Origin: Algisphaera agarilytica
GTDB lineage: Bacteria > Planctomycetota > Phycisphaerae > Phycisphaerales > Phycisphaeraceae
Assembly (NCBI RefSeq): GCF_014207595.1
Contig: NZ_JACHGY010000001.1
Coordinates: 3,938,212-4,002,211, forward strand
DNA length: 64,000 nucleotides
Reading direction: 5' to 3'
This document shows, piece after piece, positions 44,083-51,502 of this stretch. Within the stretch, counting starts at the first letter, position 1, and the number at the start of each line of letters is the position of its first letter. The position numbers and the translations under genes are program-made. The notes beneath the pieces were generated by a model. That model worked only from the letters and a program-made list of their open reading frames with translations, had not been told where the DNA came from and did not search any database.

Positions 44083-45183
44083 TCACGCCTCGGCAGGCGA
44101 TTTCGAAAGATCGTCTTCCACCACCACCGCCGCGGAGGTCGGCTTGAGGTGGACCGCGTCGCCGATGTCGTAGAGGCTGCCGCCGGTGGTTTGGATGAGG
44201 TAGGTGCCTTCGCCGTGGCGGACGTGGTAGGTGAGGTCGTGGCCCTTGAACTCGCGGAGGGTGATCGTCGCCGGGGTGTTGACGCCCGCCTGCATGTCGA
44301 ACGAGAGGTGTTCGGGGCGGAGCGAGAGCGTGACCGGGCCCTCGGCGTGGCGATCGATTTCAACGCGGCCGATGGGGGTTTCGGCAAAGTTGCCCTGGGC
44401 TTGGCCGGTCATGAGGTTCGAGTTGCCCAGAAACTTGGCGACGAAGGCCGAGCGAGGCCGGCTGTAGAGCGAGGGCGGCGGGCCGATCTGTAGGAGCTGG
44501 CCGTCGCGCATCACCGCGATGCGGTCGGCGATGGACATGGCCTCTTCCTGGTCGTGCGTCACCAGGATCACGCCGAGGTCGCCGCGTTGGACGAGTTCCT
44601 GGAGCGACTTGCGCAAACCGATACGCAACTCGGTGTCGAGGTTGGAGAACGGCTCGTCGAGCAGCAGGACGTCGGTGCCCGGGGCGAGAGCGCGGGCGAA
44701 GGCCACGCGTTGCTGTTGCCCGCCGGAAAGTTCCTGGACCCGGCGGTTTTCCAGGCCGTGCAGCCCGACGCGGTGCATCGCTTCTCGCGCGATCTCGGTG
44801 CGTTCTTTCTTGCTGCCGTGGCGCAAGCCGAAGCGGACGTTCTGGATCACCGACAGGTGAGGGAACAGGGCGTAGTCCTGAAACACAAAGCCGATGCCGC
44901 GTTTCTCGGGGGCGAGGAAGGTGTCGGCGTTTTGGCAGAGCGTGTTGCCGTGGCGGACGTAGCCTTCGTCCGGACGCTCCAGCCCGGCGATCGAACGCAG
45001 CAGCGTGGTCTTGCCGCATCCCGAAGGCCCGACGAGCGTGAGGATCTCACCCGCCGAGACGCAGAACGACACTTCGTCCACCGCACGGGTCTCCGCACCG
45101 GGGTAGCGCTTGGCGAGCCGTTCGATGCACAGGCGGTGACCGTCGACGTCCGGGGGTTCGGGATGGATTTGGGGCAGTCGCAT
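44083..45183 (-). CDS. fbpC: Fe(III)-type ABC importer ATPase
   Basis: The 366-residue ATPase has Walker A GPSGCGKT (52-59), Q-loop in FVFQDYALFPHL, signature LSGGQQQR, Walker B LLLDEPF and H-loop VTHDQEEA, then a C-terminal TOBE-like regulatory part (about 285-360). Order after FbpB and FbpA in the same direction (gaps 12 and 8 bases) identifies it as the ATPase of a ferric-ion-type importer. It acts at the inner face of the membrane. Polyamine or phosphonate importers are similar, but the two-repeat permease supports iron. Confidence 0.85.
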   Translation of the reverse strand: MRLPQIHPEPPDVDGHRLCIERLAKRYPGAETRAVDEVSFCVSAGEILTLVGPSGCGKTTLLRSIAGLERPDEGYVRHGNTLCQNADTFLAPEKRGIGFVFQDYALFPHLSVIQNVRFGLRHGSKKERTEIAREAMHRVGLHGLENRRVQELSGGQQQRVAFARALAPGTDVLLLDEPFSNLDTELRIGLRKSLQELVQRGDLGVILVTHDQEEAMSIADRIAVMRDGQLLQIGPPPSLYSRPRSAFVAKFLGNSNLMTGQAQGNFAETPIGRVEIDRHAEGPVTLSLRPEHLSFDMQAGVNTPATITLREFKGHDLTYHVRHGEGTYLIQTTGGSLYDIGDAVHLKPTSAAVVVEDDLSKSPAEA

Positions 45184-45195
45184 CTTGGGGCAATC

Positions 45196-46857
45196 TCAGT
45201 CCTGCATCTTACGCGACTTGGCTTGGCGTTCGCACCAGATCAGCACGCCGACAAACACCGCGGACACGCCGAGGATGGTCAGGGCGAACGGTGCCGCCTC
45301 GGCGTATAGGTTTTCGTTGCTCAGGTCCCAGAGGTTGTACGCCAGCGTGTCGTAGTTGGCGGGGCGGAGGAGCATGACCAACGGCAGCTCTTTGATCGCC
45401 GAGAGGAACACCAGCGCCATCGACGCCGCGAGGCCGTTACGCAAGAGCGGGAACGTGACCGCGAAGAACGCCGCGATGGGCCCGCGTCCCAGGCTGCGTG
45501 CGGCTTCTTCCACGCGGACGCCGGCCTGCATCAACCCGGTGCGCACCGGGCCGATCGCCTCGGCGAGGAAGTGCAGCGTGTAGGCCAACACGATGAGGCC
45601 CAACGATTGGTAGATCAGCGTGTCGCCCGCCTCGACGATGAACCCATCGAGCCACAGCGCCACGCCCACCATCGCCAGGCCCAGCGCCAGCCCCGGCGTG
45701 GCGTAACCCGCATAGGTCAACCGCTCCAACCCTCGGCTACGCCAACCCGCGTAGCGCTGGGTCAGCAAGCCCATGGTCAACGCGATGCCGGTCGCAATGA
45801 TCGCGGCCGGCACACAAATCTTCAGGGAAGCAGCCGTCGAAGCGCCCCAGTCGCGGGTCACAAATCCGAGCGTGGGCTGGAAGTACCAGTACACCGAGGA
45901 AAACGTCGGCAGGCCGATCGCAAAGAACAGGAACACGATCAGCAACAGCACCACCGGGATGGCGAACCAGCGCAGCCGGACCTGGTGTTGCACTCGCGCC
46001 GCCCCGGGCGTCACCCGGTCGTAACGCCGACGCCGAAGCAGCAGCACTTCGCCGCCGATGAACAGCCCCGCAACCACGAGCATGAGCACCGCGACCCACG
46101 CGGCGTAGGTCGGCTCAAACGACAGCGAGTTGTAGAGCAGCACGCTCAACGTATCGAAACGCATCAGGCTCACCACGCCGAAGTCGCCCAGCACATGCAA
46201 GACCACCAGCAGCGCCCCCGCGAGGTACGCCGGGCGGAGCTGAGGCAACTCGGCCCGGAAGAACGCACGCCATGGCCCATCGCCCAGGCTCCGCGCCGCC
46301 TCCTGCAGCGACGGGTCGATGCGTGCGAAGCCCGAGCGAAGCGTGAGGAACATGTAGGGGAAGTTGTAGAGCGTCAGCGAGATCAGCGAGCCGGTGAAGC
46401 CCGTCAGGCGCGGCGTCTCCCATTCCAGCAAGCGGTAGGTCACGCCGTACGACCCGCCGACCGACAGCAGCGTGTACGCCATGAGGTAGCCCGGCACCGC
46501 CAACGGCAGCACGAGCAGAATCGACCACACCCGCCGGCCAAACAGGTTGCTGCACGTCATCAGCCACGCCGCGGGCAGAGCGAGCAATGTGGTTGTCGCC
46601 AACACCGCGGCGCACAAGCCGAACGTGTTGAGCAGGACCTGCAGCGTCTTGGGGCGGAAGATGATTTCGCTGACTTCGCCGTCGGCTCCGCGCACCGCGG
46701 TGATCACCAAATACCCCAGCGGCAGCAAAATGCAAAAGCCCACCACGAGGGCGGGCAGGCTGAGCAGCCAGGGCCAAGGCTTGCCGCTGGCCGGGGGGCG
46801 GACCGCGGCGGGGCCTATGCCGGCCGCGGTGAGGATGATCTGACGGGCTGGCCGCAT
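45196..46857 (-). CDS. fbpB: Fe(III)-type ABC importer permease, two-domain
   Basis: The 553-residue membrane protein has about twelve helices in two homologous halves, each with an EAA-type loop (LQEAARSLGDGPWRAFFRAELPQL and VEEAARSLGRGPIAAFFAVTFPLL). This duplicated layout is typical of FbpB/SfuB-type ferric permeases. It is the middle gene of fbpA-fbpB-fbpC. Confidence 0.87.
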   Translation of the reverse strand: MRPARQIILTAAGIGPAAVRPPASGKPWPWLLSLPALVVGFCILLPLGYLVITAVRGADGEVSEIIFRPKTLQVLLNTFGLCAAVLATTTLLALPAAWLMTCSNLFGRRVWSILLVLPLAVPGYLMAYTLLSVGGSYGVTYRLLEWETPRLTGFTGSLISLTLYNFPYMFLTLRSGFARIDPSLQEAARSLGDGPWRAFFRAELPQLRPAYLAGALLVVLHVLGDFGVVSLMRFDTLSVLLYNSLSFEPTYAAWVAVLMLVVAGLFIGGEVLLLRRRRYDRVTPGAARVQHQVRLRWFAIPVVLLLIVFLFFAIGLPTFSSVYWYFQPTLGFVTRDWGASTAASLKICVPAAIIATGIALTMGLLTQRYAGWRSRGLERLTYAGYATPGLALGLAMVGVALWLDGFIVEAGDTLIYQSLGLIVLAYTLHFLAEAIGPVRTGLMQAGVRVEEAARSLGRGPIAAFFAVTFPLLRNGLAASMALVFLSAIKELPLVMLLRPANYDTLAYNLWDLSNENLYAEAAPFALTILGVSAVFVGVLIWCERQAKSRKMQD

Positions 46858-46865
46858 CGTTGGGT

Positions 46866-47873
46866 TTAGAGCAGGCCGACTTCGCGGAGCAGCTTCAGGG
46901 TTCCGTTGAGGTCACTGATGGCGTTGAGGTCGACTTCGGGGGCTTGCTCGAGCTTGGTGTCGAGGTCGCCGTGTTGGCGGTGGGGCATCACGCCGTCGAC
47001 GACGGGGTACTCGAAAATCTCGCCGACGAAGTAGTGCTGGCCCTTGTCGGTGAGCAGGTAATCGATGAGCTTCTGCGCCGCCTCGGCGTTCTTGCTGGAC
47101 TTGAGCACGCCCGCGCCGGCGACGTTGACCATGTTGCCGATATCGCCTTGCTCGAAGTTGGTTTGCTCAACGGGGAACTTGCTGTCGCTGATCTTGAAGC
47201 GGATGAGGTAGTAGTGGTTGGGCAGGCCGAAGTCGATCTCACCCGCGGCGATACCCTGGATGATGGCGGTGTTCTTGGGGAAGGACTTCACGCCGTTGGC
47301 CTTCATGTCCAGCAGCCACTGCTTGGTTTTCTCTTCGCCTTCGGACAGACGCATCGCGGTGACGAACGCCTGGAACGACGCGTTGCCCGGCGCAAAGCCG
47401 ACCCGGCCCTGGTACTTCGGATCGGTCAGGTCGTAGACGCTGGCGGGGAGGTCGTTCTCATCCACGCGGGCCGAGCTGTACGCCAGGGTCCGCCCACGCA
47501 GCGAAGTCGCGACCCAGTCGCCTTCTTCGCTGACGTAAGTCGGGTCCACCCGAGCGGTGATCGACTCGGGCAGGGGGGCAAGCAGGCCCGCGTCGGACAG
47601 CGAACCCAATGCCCCGGCGTCTTGAGCGAGCACCACGTCGGCGGGGGAGCGTTCACCCTCGGTCTTGAGCTTCAGGGCGATCGCGGCGGTCTTGTCGTAG
47701 ACACGGTTGACCTTGATGCCGGTGTCTTTTTCGAAGGCGTTGAACAGGTGGTCCATGAAGGATTTGGATCGGCCCGAGTAAACGGTGATTTCCTGGGCGA
47801 TCGCGACATTGCCCAGTGCGCTGGTCAAGCCAAAAGCAAGCAGCAGGGCCAGGGTACGGCAGGCGGATTTCAT
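46866..47873 (-). CDS. fbpA: Fe(III)-type ABC importer, periplasmic iron-binding protein
   Basis: The 335-residue product has a signal peptide (MKSACRTLALLLAFGLTSALG...AQ). The mature start EITVYSGRSKSFMDHLFNAFE is typical of FbpA/FutA-like proteins, and NHYYLIRF supplies the paired tyrosines that bind Fe(III). ATG 47873 is chosen over 47912 because AGGAA precedes it by about seven bases and the signal starts there. First gene of the operon; a 17-base palindrome at 47906-47922 may be its operator. Confidence 0.87.
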   Translation of the reverse strand: MKSACRTLALLLAFGLTSALGNVAIAQEITVYSGRSKSFMDHLFNAFEKDTGIKVNRVYDKTAAIALKLKTEGERSPADVVLAQDAGALGSLSDAGLLAPLPESITARVDPTYVSEEGDWVATSLRGRTLAYSSARVDENDLPASVYDLTDPKYQGRVGFAPGNASFQAFVTAMRLSEGEEKTKQWLLDMKANGVKSFPKNTAIIQGIAAGEIDFGLPNHYYLIRFKISDSKFPVEQTNFEQGDIGNMVNVAGAGVLKSSKNAEAAQKLIDYLLTDKGQHYFVGEIFEYPVVDGVMPHRQHGDLDTKLEQAPEVDLNAISDLNGTLKLLREVGLL

Positions 47874-47905
47874 GACAGATTCCTGTGGGGACGGTTGTTT
47901 AGAAT

Positions 47906-47922
47906 TTGACACGCAGTCTCAA
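47906..47922 (-). promoter_or_regulatory. Candidate operator of the iron importer operon
   Basis: TTGACACGCAGTCTCAA is a nearly perfect palindrome (TTGA-x-AC...GT-x-TCAA on the minus strand) 33-49 bases before the fbpA start. It does not match the usual Fur box well, so another metalloregulator is possible. Confidence 0.3.
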
Positions 47923-47984
47923 TACCGCATTGTGGCACATCGGGCGAACGAGTGCAACGGGTCGGTGAGCGGGCGATGGGCAAG

Positions 47985-48025
47985 AAAAAACCGCACTCAA
48001 ACGCAGTGAGGCGTCGGAGTGCGGT
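47985..48025 (-). terminator. Rho-independent terminator of the tRNA-Phe gene
   Basis: On the minus strand CCGCACTC (48024-48017) and GAGTGCGG (47998-47991) form an 8-bp stem followed by T6. It lies directly after the tRNA. Confidence 0.85.
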
Positions 48026-48031
48026 GTAAAG

Positions 48032-48104
48032 TGGCCAGACCCGGACTTGAACCGGGGACACCGGCATTTTCAATGCCGTGCTCTACCAACTGAGCTACCT
48101 GGCC
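48032..48104 (-). tRNA. tRNA-Phe (GAA)
   Basis: The 73-nt minus-strand sequence folds as a tRNA: acceptor GGCCAGG/TCTGGCC with discriminator A, D arm GCTCAGTTGGTAGAGC, anticodon stem CGGCA/TGCCG with loop TTGAAAA (anticodon GAA), and T arm with GGTTCAAGTCC. CCA is not encoded. Confidence 0.95.
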
Positions 48105-48329
48105 GGCCAACCGTTTCGCCGGGGTCAATTCCGGGGCGAATCGGATCAGTTGGGCCACAGAGATTAACGTGCCTATCGCACTTGTCAACCGCGATAGGAT
48201 CAGTACACTATGCGACTCGCCACAGCGCGGCCGATCGGCCTGCTGGGCGTGTGACCCGGACCTAACCTCAGACGCAGGATGCGTTTGCCCGACGGAGGCT
48301 ATCCCCTCCGCCAGCCCCGAAAGTTCGCC

Positions 48330-48758
48330 ATGGCCAAGAAAGAAATCAGCTCGCAGTTCAAGATCCAAGCCCCCGGCGGCCAAGCCACCCCGGCCCCGCC
48401 CATCGGCCCCGCCCTCGGCCAACACGGCGTGAACCCCGGGCAGTTCATCCAACAGTTCAACGACCGCACCCGTCCCCTGAACGGCAAGGTCGTCGGCTGC
48501 GTCATCACCGTCTACAAAGACCGCTCCTTCGAATTCGAAGTCAAGGCTCCGCCCGTGGCCGTGCTCCTGAAGGACGCCGCCAAGGTCGACAAGGGCTCGG
48601 GCGTTCCGCACAAGGAAAAGGTTGGCTCGGTCACCATGGACCAGGTCAAGGCCATCGCCGAAGAAAAGGGCAAGGAGCTCTCGGGCCACACCCTCGAAGC
48701 GAACTGCCGCATCGTCGCGGGCACCGCTCGCTCGATGGGTATCACCGTCGAAGACTAA
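48330..48758 (+). CDS. rplK: Ribosomal protein uL11
   Basis: The 142-residue protein has the L11 signatures APGGQATPAPPIGPALGQHGVN (N-terminal domain) and the C-terminal rRNA-binding part (VTMDQVKAIAEEKGKEL, GTARSMGITVED). It binds the GTPase-associated centre of 23S rRNA. The frame is open upstream to 48279, but MAKKE at 48330 is the family start. It leads rplA-rplJ-rplL. secE and nusG, which often precede it, are absent here. Confidence 0.96.
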   Translation: MAKKEISSQFKIQAPGGQATPAPPIGPALGQHGVNPGQFIQQFNDRTRPLNGKVVGCVITVYKDRSFEFEVKAPPVAVLLKDAAKVDKGSGVPHKEKVGSVTMDQVKAIAEEKGKELSGHTLEANCRIVAGTARSMGITVED

Positions 48759-48867
48759 AAATAACGCTGACCGCAGGTCTGCGATGTTCAGAAGAGGCCA
48801 ACCACGGGCCCTGACCGTGGGAGATTCCGCCGCTCAATCGTGAGACGGCCAATCGAAAGGAAAGTTG

Positions 48868-49551
48868 ATGTCTCGGAAAAAAGGTAAACGCTATACCGCC
48901 GACGCACGGGTCGCTAACGACGACGTGCTGCCTCTCTCCCAAGCGGTGGAACGCCTAAAAGGCTTCCGCGCCACCAAGTTCGACCAGACCGTCGAGCTCC
49001 ACATGCACCTGGGTATCGACCCCAAGCAAGCGGACCAGATGCTCCGCGGCTCGGTTTCGCTTCCCCACGGCATCGGTGGTGCCCAGAAGCGCGTCGTCGC
49101 TTTTTGTGCTCCCGAAAAGGAAGAAGAAGCCAAGGCCGCTGGCGCCATCGAGGCTGGCAGCGAAGAGCTGGTGAAGAAGATCGAAGGCGGCTGGATGGAT
49201 TTCGACGTCGCCGTCGCTGAGCCCGCCCAGATGCGGGTCGTGTCCAAGCTCGGTAAGGTGCTGGGCCCCAAGGGCCTGATGCCCTCGCCCAAGGCCGGCA
49301 CCGTCGATCCCAAGATCGCCGAGGCCGTCAAGGCCTTCGTCGCCGGTAAGGTTGAGTATCGCAACGACGACGGCGGCAACATCCACGCCCCGATCGGCAA
49401 GCACAGCTTCTCGGCCGAGCAACTCGTCGAGAACGCCGAAGCGATGATCAAGCTCATCACCCGTCTGAAGCCCGCCGCCACCAAGGGTCAATACGTCAAG
49501 AAGATCGCGATCACCGCGACGATGACGCCCTCGGTTCTGGTCGAAGCGTGA
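48868..49551 (+). CDS. rplA: Ribosomal protein uL1
   Basis: The 227-residue protein is of normal L1 length. Signatures are KFDQTVELHMHLGIDPKQADQM, RGSVSLPHGIG, VLGPKGLMPSPKAGTV and GNIHAPIGK. It forms the L1 stalk at the ribosomal E site and in many bacteria represses its own operon. AAAGGAAA precedes ATG 48868. Confidence 0.96.
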   Translation: MSRKKGKRYTADARVANDDVLPLSQAVERLKGFRATKFDQTVELHMHLGIDPKQADQMLRGSVSLPHGIGGAQKRVVAFCAPEKEEEAKAAGAIEAGSEELVKKIEGGWMDFDVAVAEPAQMRVVSKLGKVLGPKGLMPSPKAGTVDPKIAEAVKAFVAGKVEYRNDDGGNIHAPIGKHSFSAEQLVENAEAMIKLITRLKPAATKGQYVKKIAITATMTPSVLVEA

Positions 49552-49560
49552 AGTCCTGAT

Positions 49561-49658
49561 AGGCGCTAGGCGTTCGTCGCTAGGCGCTAGGAAAACATAC
49601 GAACCTTCCTCGAATAACGAAACACAACCTAGCGCCTAGCGCCTAACCACTAGCGCCT
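49561..49658. repeat. Long two-tier hairpin between rplA and rplJ
   Basis: CGCTAGGCGCTAGG (49578-49591) is the exact reverse complement of 49628-49641, and AGGCGCTAG (49561-49569) pairs with 49650-49658. This gives a 9-bp outer and 14-bp inner stem in the mRNA right before rplJ, built of repeated CTAGCGC words. In many bacteria the L10 leader here is bound by L10(L12)4; this structure could replace or disturb it, or be an inserted repeat. Confidence 0.8.
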
Positions 49659-49679
49659 GCGAGCGCAGCGAGCAAAACC

Positions 49680-50231
49680 ATGAGCAAGCCCGTTAAAAAC
49701 CTCATCGCCTCGGCTTACGCCAAGGAATTCGCCGACCTCAGCGGCGCCGTGCTGATCGACATCCGCGGCGTCGAAGCCAACGACAACAACGCCCTCCGCA
49801 ACGAGCTGGCCGAGAAGTCGATCAAGGTCCGCGTGATCAAGAACAGCCTCGCCAAGGGCGTTTTCGCCGGCGGCGAACTCGAAGGACTCAACGAGTTCCT
49901 TGAAGGCCCCGCCGCCATGGTCTTCCCCGCCAGCGAAGACACCTCGGTCGTCGGCGTCGCCCGTGAACTCATCGACTGGGCCAAGAAGCTCGAGAACATG
50001 GAGTTCAAGGGTGCCGTCATGGACGGCATGACCTTCGGCCCCGACGAGATCAAGAAGCTCTCGGAATACCCGACCAAGGAAGAAGCCCAAGCCCAGGTCG
50101 TCCAGATCCTGCTCACCCCGGCCCAAAACCTGGTCAGCGCGATCACCGCCCCCGGCAAGAACCTCGCGGGCATCATCAAGACGATCCAAGAGAAGCTGGA
50201 AAACGGCGAAACCATCGCCAAGGTGGGCTAA
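49680..50231 (+). CDS. rplJ: Ribosomal protein uL10
   Basis: The 183-residue protein matches uL10: MSKPVKNLIASAYAKEF, VLIDIRGVEANDNNALRNEL, RVIKNSLAKGV, and a C-terminal helix for L7/L12 dimers (IIKTIQEKLENGE). It anchors the stalk of L7/L12. No clear Shine-Dalgarno is visible before the ATG. Confidence 0.94.
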   Translation: MSKPVKNLIASAYAKEFADLSGAVLIDIRGVEANDNNALRNELAEKSIKVRVIKNSLAKGVFAGGELEGLNEFLEGPAAMVFPASEDTSVVGVARELIDWAKKLENMEFKGAVMDGMTFGPDEIKKLSEYPTKEEAQAQVVQILLTPAQNLVSAITAPGKNLAGIIKTIQEKLENGETIAKVG

Positions 50232-50233
50232 CC

Positions 50234-50298
50234 GTAGGGTGGGCACCGCCCACCATTAATCGTTTTTTACGTAACCCGGTGGGCTGTGCCCACCCTAC
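50234..50298. repeat. Inverted repeat GTAGGGTGGGCAC / GTGCCCACCCTAC between rplJ and rplL
   Basis: A perfect 13-bp stem with internal smaller complementary words. This sequence type (GTAGGGTGGGC...) is a familiar intergenic repeat in diverse bacterial genomes. Located in the mRNA between two strongly and unequally expressed genes, it could change relative stability. Confidence 0.75.
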
Positions 50299-50392
50299 AT
50301 GAATCAATTACACGATCTCTCACTGGCCCCGCTGGGGTTAAATCGTCGATGGTCGACGACCTATGGGAGACGCAACGTTTGGAGTTTTAGTT

Positions 50393-50779
50393 ATGGCAGA
50401 AGCAGCAATCGCAGAACTGGGCGACAAGCTCGTCGGTCTCACCCTCAAGGACGCCGTTGATCTGGCGGACTACCTCAAGGAAACCTACAACATCGAGCCC
50501 GCCGCTGGCGGTGCCGTGATGGTTGCCGGTGCGGGTGGTGGCGGCGCGGCCGAGGAAGCCGAAGAGAAGACCGAATTCGACGTCGTCCTGAAGTCTGGCG
50601 GCGACAAGAAGATCCAGGTCATCAAGGCCGTCCGCGAAGCCACCGGCCTGGGCCTCAAGGAAGCCAAGGCTATGGTCGACGGTGCCCCCGAGACCATCAA
50701 GGAAGCCATGCCCAAGGAAGAGGCCGAAGCCCTCGCCGAGAAGATCAAGGAAGCCGGCGGCGAAGTCGAACTCAAGTAG
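50393..50779 (+). CDS. rplL: Ribosomal protein bL12 (L7/L12)
   Basis: The 128-residue protein has the N-terminal dimerisation part ([25 protein letters not shown]), an Ala/Gly hinge with [13 protein letters not shown], and the C-terminal domain [20 protein letters not shown]...[10 protein letters not shown]. It recruits translation GTPases. GGAG eight bases upstream sets the start. A strong terminator follows, so rpoB is not co-transcribed here. Confidence 0.96.
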   Translation: MAEAAIAELGDKLVGLTLKDAVDLADYLKETYNIEPAAGGAVMVAGAGGGGAAEEAEEKTEFDVVLKSGGDKKIQVIKAVREATGLGLKEAKAMVDGAPETIKEAMPKEEAEALAEKIKEAGGEVELK

Positions 50780-50840
50780 TTCTAACGCCCTCGGATGTCG
50801 TCGCCCGCTTCGGCGGCGTGACGACGCCCTCCGAAATACA

Positions 50841-50872
50841 AAACCGCACCGTGAAAACGGTGCGGTTTTTTT
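50841..50872 (+). terminator. Rho-independent terminator of the rplKAJL operon
   Basis: ACCGCACCGT (50843-50852) and ACGGTGCGGT (50857-50866) make a 10-bp stem with a GAAA tetraloop and a T7 run. Confidence 0.95.
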
Positions 50873-50929
50873 GTGGGTGCAAGCAAGCCGCGGCGTTGAG
50901 ATTCGCAGTTGTGGGGCAGGCGGGCGGGA

Positions 50930-50941
50930 TATACTCGTCCC
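50930..50941 (+). promoter_or_regulatory. -10 element, probably leaderless promoter
   Basis: TATACT at 50930-50935 ends six bases before ATG 50942. There is no ribosome-binding site. Confidence 0.5.
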
Positions 50942-51502
50942 ATGGGCGGATCGGCACTGGTTCTTGTTGCGGTGGTGGTGACGGGGGGCTTACTCCTGGC
51001 CCTTTTGGTTCTGCTAGTCCTGGCGCTGCTCACCAAAATCCGTGGCGGCGAATCAGATGCTGCGTTCCAGCCCGATGCGGAATGGAAGGTGCTTCGGACC
51101 TACAACACGGCCGAGCAGGCCCACCTGGACCGCGCCATGCTCGAGGGTTGTGGCGTCCCCGTTCGGCTGGCGAATGAGCACACCGTGGGCACGGACTGGA
51201 TGTACGGGATCGCGGTCGGCGTGGACCTGCGGGTGCCCGAAGACCAACTGCAGTCCGCAGAATTGATGCTACGTGACGCGAGGGTGGGCAGCGCTTCGGT
51301 CGACCTCGAAGTCGAGGAGTTTCCGGAAGACGAATCGGGCCGACGGTGTTCACGTTGCGGCTCGACCGAGGTCTACCGTGTCCGGGCGGGCATCGGTTGG
51401 GCGATCAGCACGGTGGTGCTTCTGGGCATCCCGCTGCTCCGAAAGAAACAACTCAGATGCGACGCGTGCGGGAACATCGGCCCGATCGCCTCGATGTCAT
51501 GA
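50942..51502 (+). CDS. DUF2007-type protein with membrane span and zinc ribbon
   Basis: The 186-residue protein has an N-terminal membrane helix (about 6-32), a DUF2007 putative signal-transducing domain (WKVLRTYNTAEQAHLDRAMLE...VDLRVPEDQLQSAELML, about 43-105) and a C-terminal zinc ribbon with two Cys pairs (CSRCG and CDACG, about 137-180). DUF2007 is thought to bind ligand or protein; the role is unknown. Its last 50 bases overlap the 3' end of the convergent sugar-dehydrogenase gene. The leaderless -10 supports ATG 50942 over the upstream GTG. Confidence 0.75.
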   Translation: MGGSALVLVAVVVTGGLLLALLVLLVLALLTKIRGGESDAAFQPDAEWKVLRTYNTAEQAHLDRAMLEGCGVPVRLANEHTVGTDWMYGIAVGVDLRVPEDQLQSAELMLRDARVGSASVDLEVEEFPEDESGRRCSRCGSTEVYRVRAGIGWAISTVVLLGIPLLRKKQLRCDACGNIGPIASMS

